Below are positions 43,470 to 54,060 of a stretch of DNA of 64,000 nucleotides, piece by piece (the first letter of the stretch is position 1; every line of letters starts with the position of its first letter). Position numbers and translations under genes: made by a program. The DNA is taken from NCBI GenBank assembly GCA_036873755.1, contig JAVTVY010056913.1, positions 186,001-250,000 of the forward strand, in the 5' to 3' direction. Under the pieces are notes generated by a model. It was given only the letters and a program-made list of their open reading frames with translations, searched no databases and was not told the origin of the DNA. Origin of the DNA: Hanleya hanleyi (taxonomy: Eukaryota > Mollusca > Polyplacophora > Lepidopleurida > Hanleyidae).

Positions 43470-43539
43470 AATAATAACGTAGACGGAGAATGGCACCATA
43501 TCACAAATCACCCTTATGAAAATATACCACACTTTACCA

Positions 43540-44110
43540 CAAAATACTACAGCAAACTTGTAGTAAAGTGAGGTATTTTGTAGTAAACTATAGATGAGGT
43601 ATAGTATTTTGTGGTACTCTATAGTTACTACAGTTTACTACAGTGTCATTGTAGTATTTACTACAGCAGTGCTTTAATATACTACAAAAACCAAAGCATA
43701 CCACAACTCAAGTGTAGTATTTTGTGGTAATTTGTAGTTTCTACAGTTTACTACCGTGTCCGTGTAGTATTTACTACAGCAGTGTTTTACTGTGAGACAT
43801 TGGTGTTGAGCTATACTACAAACTGCAACACATCTGTAGTATTTTGTGGTTTCTATCGTTTACTACAGTGTCAGTGTAGTATTTACTACAGCCAGGTTTT
43901 ACTGTACCGGTATTACAGAGTTGTTAAGCTATGCTAATAAAAAAAATAATAATAAGCATACCACTACACAATTGTATTATTTTGTGGTTTCTACACTATA
44001 CTACACTGCCGGTATAGTGTTCACTATAACAGTGTTTTACTGTACTACAGAGTTGTGCTATACTAATAAATCCCAAAGCATCATAACCACAACACAAGTG
44101 TAGTATTTTG
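43540..44110. repeat. Left subterminal repeat array of 5.6 kb element
   Basis: Degenerate direct and inverted units such as 'gtagtattttgtggt', 'tttactacag' and 'accacaaaatactacag', about 100-140 bp per larger unit. Confidence 0.8.
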
Positions 44111-44879
44111 GACCCTATATGATCCAGATCTTATAGGATTTGCAATTTAATATGATCAAATAGGATTCAATATCAGTCCACAACACCCAAGTAATGTTCT
44201 CCATATTTGACTGCTCGTAGTTGGAGGGAGAGATTTTGTACCACCAATCTCCAATCTGCTGCTCATGAGGCATCAAATATCAATGTTGGTAGTTTCATAT
44301 GAAATTTATCTTAAATTTTAACTTGAATTTAATACAAACTCATGATTGATATTTTCAATAAACTAAGTTACAATTGAATTGAAGGATTAATTTTATTTTC
44401 AATATTATGAATATTCTATCGTTATGCTGATATTTGACTGTGAAGTATTTTGAAATGTCATTTAGTAAATGCTAATAAAATTGACAAAAAATCTAATTGC
44501 CATCCATCATAGTTCGATATCCAAACAAATGCAAGGTCACTGAAAAATAAAATTTAAATATTCTAACTCAAATTGAATTCACTGATAATCTTAATCGGAA
44601 ATTTATTAAAATTGGAATAAATGTATGAAGTTTTTAAATTTTGATTGTTTTGAATTAAAGTTTTAATTAAAATTGAATTAAGGATGTCCGCTGGTGGTAA
44701 ATCAAAGTAATTAACTTTTTGAATAATGCTTGTTGTTGCAGTCATAATTGTGTAATATGGGGGGAAAACAAAGAACAAATATAGGTCGGTGTGCATTTTT
44801 TAAATGGTTTCCCAATTTGAATGATATTTACAAAGTCTCTCTACCCTGAATGGAGGGGAGGTAACTCTGCTTCTTGACA

Positions 44880-45025
44880 CTGACACTAGGTGGCGCTGCA
44901 CAGAGAAAAACAAAGATGGCGGCCGAATGTTTCATGTTTTTTGCAGTTATCAGCTGAATGATTTGGAGACAGTAAAAGTCATATTTCCGATTATCTATGG
45001 CTGATGGAACTGATTGAGATTGATG
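44880..45025 (+). pseudogene. Possible first exon of the gene inside the 5.6 kb element
   Basis: A 'aacaaagatggcggcc' start-like context at about 44908, a short frame, and a consensus donor (gatg|gtaagt) at about 45025. A CTCF-like motif (44883-44896) lies just upstream. The assignment to the exons at 47-48 kb is inference. Confidence 0.35.
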
Positions 45026-46182
45026 GTAAGTACCTTTTGCAACTTGTAGGCTAAAATAGCATTCTAAAGTGATCATTTACGCCAACACTAAAGTGTGAAA
45101 AAGTTTTGCACATTTGAAAATTGAACAATTGATAGGGCCTAATGTTTTTTATTTGCAAGCTGTAATAGTGATCCATTTGTTAAGTCTGGAATATTTTGGA
45201 ATAGTTTAAAATATATTAAGTTATATAAATAACTTTGTCAGGTTTGTATATTACACTGTAAACAACCAAAACATTATACTTCCTTGAAAAGATTGATTTA
45301 TCTCACTGGTTTATGAAGGAAAGGTGGCTTGTTGGTTGATTTTCTCGTCTTCTCTAATCTATGGATAGGATAGTTAGGCATATAGTTTTATTGATTTATT
45401 GATTTTATTAAGCCCAGTGTAATTAACGTTAGATATAAAATGCTGTCTAACCTTACCAACTTTGAACGCTCATTGACTACGTTGAATTTATGTGTACCAT
45501 TCTCGAAATATAAATAAATGACTACAAAGTCTGGGTGTCTTCACATAAATGCAATTTAATGCATGAGCTTTTGGCCTTTTGCCGGAAGCCTTGATCAAGC
45601 GAACATAACAAATTTGAAAAGGAAAATATATAAATGTCGAATATATTGACAACAGATATAATATATTACTTTTGTATATCAATTGCATTTACGTAGAGAA
45701 TGTCAGTTTGCAGTATTATTGAACATCACATATCTAAAACAGTATATCATAAATAAAATTGCAGTAGGCTCTACTGTTGTGGCTCTGAGCTTGACCTTGG
45801 GATAATTGCCAATTTCAGAAATAAGCGAACATAAAATTTCACCCATAGCAATGATTGATCTTATTAGAAATTACAGATTTCCACTTTAAATGAAATCCAT
45901 CTGAACTAATATAAAAAACCCAGATATTTTAATAGCAGAGAATTGTATTTATTATGATGTTTTCAATTGCTGAACAGACATGTATATTTTGTTAATTGAA
46001 ATAACCTGTGAACCTCACAAGAATAGATCAGTTTCTCTTAGTGTCCTGTTGTGTAAGGGATTCCCCATTCTGGGAGACTCCGGCATAGTTCATTGTAAGA
46101 AACCTGAAGGGGATGTTTTTACAATCTCAATGTGTCATTTCCTGTACTGGTATATTTGTGAACATCTACCTTCAATAGACAA

Positions 46183-46262
46183 ATAAACAAAAGGTAGCAC
46201 CTTTGAGACTAACTAGTTTATTTCAACAAGAGCTTTCGTAGACACAAGCCTACTTCCTCAGA
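46183..46262 (-). mobile_element. 80 bp retroposed insert with hammerhead-like core
   Basis: Flanked by a perfect 12 bp direct repeat TTCAATAGACAA (46171-46182 and 46263-46274), so it is an insertion with a retroposon-type target duplication. On the minus strand it begins TCTGAGGA, then GTAG-loop-CTAC, then GAAAGC, which matches the CTGANGA / stem II / GAAA arrangement of hammerhead ribozymes; the rest ends in 'ggtgctaccttttgtttat'. Helices I and III are not evident, so catalysis is doubtful. Confidence 0.7.
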
Positions 46263-47037
46263 TTCAATAGACAAGCCATTTCCGATGTTTACTTGAAAAA
46301 CTTGACATAACATATGAATGAATTGATAACAGTAATTTGTGATTGTTTCAAGTCCTGGCTTTCATTTCATACTGTCGGTTTCACAGTCTGAGCTTCCTGT
46401 CCTGTCAAATTGCATCTCTTCTCACCACACCATAATGAACAGTTTATCAATGATGTTTTTATTATGTTCACAGCTTCACTGTGGATTCTGGTGAAAGAAT
46501 ACAAATACGCTTACAACACAGCTTTGCCCAGTTCCGGGCAGGCCAAATGTACCAGTGGTGTGTACTATTCCTGACAACCCGAACTTGGGATGCTTTTTAT
46601 CCAGTTAAGGGCTGAACTATATGATGTGACAAATTATGGTTAGTATCATCCATTGTTCATCATCGAACACTCCATTGTATGCCTCTTGTATATCAATATA
46701 AACGTAAAATGGTATTGTTGCCTAAGCTTTAATACATGTTGTACCCCATTTGTGTACTTTTCAATTGTGATAATTTCACCCTTGTTGGGGGGGGGTTATC
46801 GTCTACTGTACATGCTATCATCCAGTTTTACACATTATCTGAAAAATGTCATTTATTAGAATTTCCAGGTTTTTTGGTTACTCAAATGTCCTGTTGATTA
46901 CTTCATATGAATACATAAACAGTCCTACAAACAATTGTTGGCCATGTCAGTGTTATTACAGAATTGAGTTGAAAATTGGTGAATTTATTTTCAAAATAAA
47001 TCACGATATGATATGTTAATAATTGTTTTTCCCACAG

Positions 47038-48292
47038 GAGATCACAGAGCCTACAAAGAAGATGAGCAAGACAGTTCGTGATGCCTAAAAGAATGAGTCA
47101 AACAACATCCTTTAGAAGTACAAACAGCGACAAGGAAAACTTCCAGTGGCACCTGTTCAAGACGTGTCAGATGAAGTAAGTATAAATTCAACTATCAGGA
47201 CTATTCAGCTAAATCCCTAGGCTATTATCAAATAATTCATTATTTTGACTATTGAGAACATTGCTCATGAATTGTCTCATCTATTTTACTGATCCCTTTC
47301 AGATAACTATTTCTAATAATATTAATCCAAATTTCTCTCAATGTGGACAAAATATGTGGGTTTGGGGCCTATTGATTTTGGTTTTCTTCTTCTTTGTAGG
47401 ATTCTAGTAGCCGAGCAGACCTGAGGGCTCTGCAGAAAGAAGTTGAAGAGCTGAGAGCGGAGAACCAGTCTCTGAAAACAGGTTTTTGAAAGTCGCATTA
47501 TCTACACTTACTGGTAAGATTTTAAATTTGAGTTTTTGCAAGTTTGCTAACTAGTAAAATGCATGTTAAATGACACTGAATTTTAATGGTTAACAAGCGA
47601 TCACTTGTAAATAATCATTTAATGCAATTAATCTTAGTAAATAATAATTTAATGAGATTTGAAAGTTTTAAAACATTGTTGATCCTTTGTCAACAAGATT
47701 CTGCAATTTATGACTATTAACATTCTGACTGAATATTATCAATCCAACTGTCAGTACACATTTTGTATCTTTTATTTCACAGAACTGCCATCTGTATTTG
47801 ATGACATCAAGACCTCGGTGAAGACAATGAAGAAGGTGGCATCACGTCAGACATAGACTCGCCCAGCAGAACCACGTCAGCTGCTGACACCATCAACATC
47901 CGAATCCTTGCCCCATCATACGCCATCACCCTCATCACCAGATCCATCAACTGGATCATCCGATGATTTAATTGGAGAAAGACGACATTCATTTCAATAT
48001 TGATAAGTATTTCTTACCCATCACAAGAACACAGTAATAATAATAATATGGGTTCCTTCATAATAACTTAATTAAATTCAATTAACTGTAATCAAATGCC
48101 GTTGTCAACAAGTTCCGACTTGCAGTAATGCCCATTTGAAGTGTATACTAAATAATTTGCCAACTCAAAATTTTTCTTTCTTTTCTCCTTCCAGTTGAAA
48201 CTCGTAGAGTATTCCCCGACAAGAGAGAGGCGGACATCAAAGCCAGTATTCGCCTGAAGCTGAACAATTCTTCGAAGCAATTAAAGAAGTAG
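47038..48292 (+). pseudogene. Decayed spliced gene with coiled coil
   Basis: Four exon-like blocks with good splice sites: 47038-47175 (donor gaa|gtaagt), 47400-47512 (acceptor ttgtag, donor tg|gtaaga), from 47783 (acceptor ttcacag), and 48195-48292 (acceptor ccttccag, TAG stop). Reading across the first junction gives 'LPVAPVQDVSDE' followed by 'RADLRALQKEVEELRAENQS', a coiled coil; the third block is Ser/Pro-rich; the last ends 'READIKASIRLKLNN'. Several in-frame stops occur (two in block 1, one in block 3), so it is not functional. AATAAA lies at 48372. The layout hints at a BEN-type protein, but I cannot confirm it. Confidence 0.55.
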
Positions 48293-48429
48293 TATTTTTA
48301 CATTAACGAAGTGTTTGGACATTAACTGAGTGCATTTTATGATGTTGTATGGAGCGATTCAGTGCTAGTAGAATAAATATAGTATTATATAAGAAATTAT
48401 TGTGTTATTTTCGTTGTGTTATCAGGGCG

Positions 48430-48620
48430 TTGTCATTCTCTGAAATAGATTATTCTACAATGTTGTTCAGTATTGAGGATGTAATATAAATACCCAGTCC
48501 AAAGTGAAGCTATCAATCTATAGTTTTCTACAATGTTGTTCAGTATTGAGGATGTAATATAAATACCCAGTCCAAAGCTCAAAGTCCAAAGGGAAGCTAT
48601 CAATCTATAGTTTTCTATCA
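48430..48620 (+). repeat. ~80 bp tandem duplication
   Basis: The block 'ctacaatgttgttcagtat' through 'gaagctatcaatctatagtt' occurs twice (about 48455-48530 and 48530-48615), the second with an extra 'ctcaaagtccaaa'. Confidence 0.8.
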
Positions 48621-48649
48621 AAATATATATTCTACTATTCTATAACGCC

Positions 48650-49080
48650 TTTGATTTCCATCAAAATCTATAGTGTTCTATCTAAAGTAATGAAGCTATA
48701 GATACTATAAAATTGCATAGAGAGCTATAGTTAATTTATGGTAATCTATAGTTAATTTATAGTAAGCTATATTTAATTTGTAGTAAGCTATAGTTCATTT
48801 GTAGTAAGCTATAGTTCATTTGTAGTAAGCTATAGTTCATTTGTAGTATTATAGTTCATCTGTAGTAAACTATAATTCATTTGTAGTAAGCTTTAGTTCA
48901 TTTGTAGTAAACTATAGTTCATTTGTAGTAAGCTATAGCTCATTTGTAGTAAGCTATAGTTAATTTGTAGTAAGCTATAGTTAATTTGTAGTAAGCTATA
49001 GAATTTCAGCTGTAGTAAATCCGCAAAAGTACCACAAAATCGATAGTAATCTATAGATTTCAACTATAGATTTTTATGGT
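48650..49080. repeat. Right subterminal repeat array of 5.6 kb element
   Basis: About fifteen ~20 bp units of 'agctatagttcatttgtagta' type (shown without its last base as 'agctatagttcatttgtagt'), becoming degenerate at both sides. Confidence 0.85.
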
Positions 49081-49095
49081 AAATTTTCATAAGGG

Positions 49096-50390
49096 CAATC
49101 AGCATGGGTTGGCCAAACAACTTCCTAACTGTGGCACTGTTATCCAAAATGAACAATTCTTCAGCTATGCTGCTGACAATTTGAGAACATTGGGTTTTCT
49201 GAGAAGTAATGTGCATATCTTTCTGTAGCGGCATAGCGTTGTTGTTGTTCAGAGACGTTACTCTCCGAACTTTAGAAACAGATTGTTTAGAAATATAATG
49301 CATAGATTGGTATTAGAAGCTAAGAAAATAGTTCTCTGTAGCAATATATTGGAAAATCTTTGGAATAATACCATTTTACTGCAGTGACATGTTTGAAAAT
49401 GCACATTTTTTCTTGGGCAACTTTGCCTAGTATCGTGATATTTCAGACCTTCAACGGTGACATATTTGAGCAGGAATTGCAGAACAGCGTCCATTGCTGT
49501 TTCCAGAGCGGCAAGTTAGAGCGACAGTTTGAGAATGGTATTTGCATTCTGCAGCGATATTTGGAATATCACAATTGAAAGGAGTACTCTTTTTTCCTGG
49601 TAGGGGCATATGTGAAATGAAGCGGCACTATGTTGCTCGAACCTTGTTCGGAGCATATAAATTTGAAATCTGGTCGGAAACATTTAAATTCAAACCCTGT
49701 TTCGAAGTGTATAATAAGCGCCTCATATGAAATCATCAAAAATTGATACTTAATATATTGACTACCAATTGCGGATGTTATGCAAGTTTAAATACACACA
49801 GCCCTTCTCGAGAAATGGAAAATAAATATTCGTGTAGTCTATAATAACGTGGACAGGGAATGGTATCATATCACAAATCAATCAGCATGGGCTGACCTAA
49901 CAACTTGCTAAATGTGGCATTGGTATCCAAAATGAAAAATTTGAGACCGCTCGGATTTCTGGAAAGAAAAGTTCACGATGTCTTTCTGCAGCGACATTGT
50001 GTTGTTGTTGTTCAGAGGCGCTACTCTCGAAACTTTAGAAACAGTTTGCCCAGAACTAAATGCGCAACTCCAAGAACATATTTACTGGAACATCTTTTGA
50101 ATAATATCTTTTTACTGCATTGACATTTTTGGAGATGCATATTTCTTCTGGAGCAACTTTCCTCAGTATGGTGGTATTTCAGACCGTCATGATCATTAGC
50201 GACATATTTGAGCAGGTATTGCAGAACAGCATCCATTGCTGTTTCCAAAGCGACAAGCTAAAACGACATTTCAAGAAGTGGATTGAAGCGGTACAATGTT
50301 GCTCGAACCTTATTCGAAGCATACAAAATTTGAATTCTGATCGGGAACATTTAAGTTCAAATCCTGTTTCTTAGCATATAGTTTGCACCC
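49096..50390 (+). repeat. Tandem segmental duplication, units of ~0.7 kb
   Basis: Unit 1 (49096-49804, its left part displaced to 41545-41594 and 43470-43510 by two insertions) and unit 2 (about 49805-50390) share 'aatcagcatggg', 'tatccaaaatga', 'gttgttgttgttcagag', 'actttagaaacag' and 'gcagaacagc.tccattgctg' in order. No coding function recognised. Confidence 0.75.
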
Positions 50391-50581
50391 CATTTGAAAT
50401 TATCTAAATTTGAATTCTGTTCGAGAACATTTAAATTCGAATGCTTTGCGGAAACATTTCAATTCTGATCCTGTTCGAGAACATCAAAATTCGAACTCCG
50501 AACTCCAATCGGGAACACCTAAAATGCGAATCCGGCGTGAGAACATCCTGAATCGAAATACATGTATGTAGGGAAATATCT
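50318..50581 (+). repeat. Degenerate ~38 bp minisatellite
   Basis: Repeating 'aattctgatcgggaacattt'-like and 'aattcgaat' blocks, six to seven diverged units. An isolated older unit is near 49650-49700. Confidence 0.6.
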
Positions 50582-51948
50582 AATTCGGAGTTGTGAAGGT
50601 GTACATCCTGCATGTACATGTAGTTAGAATCTTGATAGAAAATATTTAAGCATTCGATAGTCGAAATTCATCAAACCAGGTGGCTCTGATCCTGAATAAT
50701 ACCATCTATAATCGGCACTAATTCTGACGTTATGCCTATACATTTAGGCGAAATACTTTTGATTTGCGGGTGATGACAGTGCTTCATTCGCCCATTGGTT
50801 ATATTTCGGTGCATGATAACCCTACAATACTTTGCATTGATATCTTTCCCAGACTAACACGGGATCACAATATCTTAGCAAAAATATGATACACAGTCAG
50901 AATATGAATGTCATAATTCGACATAAATATATCTGTGGCAAATATGTGAAGATTCCTCTAGAATTATATAATCTATAGCTAGTTTTGACAATTTCTGGCA
51001 TTTTGGTGTGATGGTGGCGGGGGTAATTTCAGCAGTTTAGCATTGTGGCTCGTCCCGGGCATCCATTATATGGCAATATAAGCTTTTCACCAGACCGTAA
51101 TGTATAATTGATATTATTAATCTATCAAAATAAAAGAAGATCGCAATAGCTTGAAGGAAACAAAAGCTGAGCAAATTGGCTGATAACCAAAAACGTTAGA
51201 AGCCGACCCATCTAGTGACTAGTTTCGCGAGTTTCTGGAATTTTTTGTCATTATGGTGGGTGGCGTAATTCTAACACTTTTATTCTGAATTCATCTGAAC
51301 ATCCACTTGATGGGGATATATTCTTATCTCTGGATCCATTGCCTACGTTTTGATGTTGATAACGACCGTACTTTATATGCCTTATTTCATCATTATAAAA
51401 AAGATTGTGTTAGCTTGAAAACAATTATTGCTCTGCCATCAAGCACGAGGTAGAGAGTATATCCGCTTAGTACACAAACATAAATAGCGCGTGTTTGCCA
51501 ATTATTCGAAATACTCTTCGGTACTATCATAATCAACGGTTAATTTAATAAGTATATATTTTTTCGATTTTTGAGTGGAGGGTCGATTGGCCTACTTCAT
51601 CTATTGCCTGTGAGGTAGCAGTATAGAGTTGCAGCTGCATGGTAACAGACATTTTCCTACCCCACAAGCTGTCCAATAACAGGTCCAACCATTAAAGATT
51701 TGTTGCCAGGAGTGCACGACGAAATCGTATCATAATGGGCTTTCATGATTTGGCCCCTGGACTTTTGATTGAATTGTATCTTATGCGTTACTAAAGAAGA
51801 CGATATTCTAGTCAAATCACTCGTCAGACAATTTTAACCTCGGTTCGATTGAATGCACCTATATATATATATATATGACCCATGTTAATGCGCCAAGCTA
51901 TATTTTGGTTCATATATTCACTGAATATCATTGTATTTATACTGCAGG
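50582..51948. other. Non-coding, probably intron
   Basis: AT-rich. Two loosely similar halves (about 50990-51060 and 51215-51300, both with 'agttt.g..a.tttctgg.att') suggest an old duplication. (AT)n precedes 51876. No exon supported. Confidence 0.4.
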
Positions 51949-52131
51949 ATCATTAACATCGATTAAGACAACAGCGAAGACCGTCTTTACACTGTACAAG
52001 GGGCCTGCTTCATGGAACACAGCAAACATGGCATGCCAGTCAATAGGGGGACGACTTTTAAAAGTTGATACAGAAGTGCGACACGGCATAATTGAATTCT
52101 TCAAGGACCAGGAGTCGTGGAAATCCGCATT
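51949..52131 (+). CDS. C-type lectin domain, exon a
   Basis: Acceptor 'tactgcag' at 51948; donor GTGAGT at 52132. Phase 1 in, phase 2 out. Reads 'VFTLYKGPASWNTANMACQ' and 'GGRLLKVDTE', the first half of a C-type lectin-like fold (conserved W, A.. CQ, G..L). The frame joins exactly to the exon at 56623. Predicted secreted, carbohydrate- or ligand-binding. Confidence 0.8.
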
Positions 52132-53222
52132 GTGAGTAAATTAGACATTCGAAAGTCCGACGACACATTCATGTGATTATTACATGTAGTCTTATTCTAG
52201 TGACGTTGGTGTGTATTTCCTCTATTGTATTCCTAGTGGTTGTGGAGATATCGGCGAAAGTTTGGTCGTGTTTATCTCGACTGTTGTGTTCACCTGTGGT
52301 TGACCGTGTCCTGTGCACTTCATCAATGGTAACTTCAGACAATGTATTGATATACCCTTACAGTAATGAAGGGGCTATCCGTAGCGGGTTTCAATGCAAG
52401 ATTTTAACGTTAATGTTGAACAATTACTTAAATTTTCTGTGTTTGTTCAAAAGCAGCTGGAGGTAAGCGCTGATTTCAGGTTTTACCGCTTTGTTATGAA
52501 GCTCTCCCATCCCCGCCCATGGTCAGCGTAGGAGTAGTGGCAAAACATTCGCGACTGACATTATGTACGAAAGCGGCCCGTAGCGCAAGGCTACATTTCT
52601 GGTTTCACTTGTGCCAGTAAGGAGAAAATTCACTTGTTTTGGATATGGAACAAACAAGAAATGGAGAAAAGAATTTTGAATCAATCGACCAAATCTGTTG
52701 ATCAGATAATTGCCAAACTTTTACAATTCCGTGTCATTCGTTTTATCGCTTATTTTTGTAGTTTTCTTATTTACACGACTGCGCTTTTACTAACACCAGT
52801 AAAGTTCGTTGATGAAAAATGACAAAATCTTGCTTAACTTGCACACGACTTTTGAACATAGTTCTGTAGTGTAAACAATTTGATATTTTTAGCTCTTGAG
52901 TCGCATTCAATGTAACTGTGAAACTTGTGAAATATTCGGGCCAAAATCAGATTGCTGAAATTCAAAAGGCAGGAGATGTAAGATCAGGTCTCCAAAACTA
53001 GCACAAATCATTGAGTTTAGTTTCGTTAATAATTTGCTACTGTATTTGAAACATTCTTTGATATGTAATATGGAATTAAATTCGTCACACTCGATTACAA
53101 GTTTTACAGCGACTACATGTATGAATACATCCAAGTCGGATGTACTTTTTTTTTTCAAGTATTTGGATTTTGTAGGTACACATCGGTACGTTGTATTTAC
53201 CAAACTTGATAATCTTAGCAAT

Positions 53223-53246
53223 GATGTTGAAATTAACCCGGGCCCT
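53223..53246 (+). other. 2A-like peptide motif (orphan)
   Basis: The frame open at 53034-53282 encodes 'DNLSNDVEINPGPRSH'; DVEINPGP is a complete 2A (ribosome-skipping) consensus DxExNPGP. Such motifs are known at the N-terminus of ORFs in invertebrate non-LTR retrotransposons. The frame stops 12 codons later and no reverse transcriptase follows, so this is probably a 5' remnant of such an element in an intron. Confidence 0.6.
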
Positions 53247-54060
53247 AGATCACATATAACAACTGAACCATATGCAACATAAGTTTACAAATTATATCAG
53301 ATGCAAGAGGTAAACAGTGTTAGCGAAATTCTTAATTTTCTTGCACTTTCATATCAAGTTGTATTTGTATCTGAAGTTTATGGATACTTTTGATAATCTA
53401 CATTCATTCATGATCTCTCAAAAAAAAATATTATCAGTGATAAACGCTTCTTTTCGGCACTACCGAAAACATTTTCCGGTCCTTTTTTAATGAGAGTAGG
53501 GATTTTTTTTTTCAACTTTGATGCAGCATTTTGTATTGTCTTTTTCACACGGCATCTTACTTTGCTGCCGATACAGACATGAATTTCAACGCCATTGATT
53601 GATACTTCTAGGAGACTGATTGATTATCAGAGTTGGAGTTGCCTTTCACCGGCCCATGGCTATTCATTCTCCGGGTCTGTGACCGGAGGTCGGCAAAAAA
53701 TGTTCGTTGTGCAGATAATGCGTATGGATCAAGACAGAGCTGAGCCGGAGATGCCAGCCGATATCAATAACTATATCGATTTACAGGAGAGACAACCAGT
53801 CTATGCCACTAGATGTCGCCTCAGACAGGTTGGCTCTGTATATCCATATAGTAGTCGAGTATTACCCATCATATGCGATTCAATATTCGAAAGCAGATTC
53901 ACATGTCAATATTTGTGCGGTATGAACTTTTGTTATAACAGCTGATATCATCCACATCACATCATGTGACTTTGGTATTTAACCATGCACTTGTTTCGGC
54001 CGTTACACTAACCCTTAGCATGTTATCATTCACACATCTCCTGTTGAAATGTGTATCGTT

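Larger units (their letters stand above)
43511..49095. mobile_element. 5.6 kb TIR element with subterminal repeats
   Basis: Termini CCCTTATGAAAATATACCA and, inverted, CCCTTATGAAAATTTACCA (18 of 19 match). CA stands on both sides, and comparison with the related uninterrupted segment near 49885 suggests a 2 bp CA duplication. Both ends carry long arrays of tagta/ctata-type repeats (43540-44110 and 48650-49080). No transposase recognised; the interior holds a decayed spliced gene (44880-48292). Superfamily unassigned. Confidence 0.8.

Noticed and set aside
41556..43532. Long Ser/Arg-rich open frames (200 and 185 codons) on both strands over the foldback arms
   Set aside because: They translate the repeated ctcgcc/gcgcc DNA motif and appear in mirror image in both arms. 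No real domain; repeat artefact.
48700..49060. CRISPR-like array of ~20 bp units
   Set aside because: Units are contiguous AT-rich tandem repeats without spacers, at the edge of a eukaryotic transposon.
53595..53945. 116-codon plus-strand frame in the lectin intron
   Set aside because: No recognisable domain or good splice sites; could be an exon, but nothing visible supports it.
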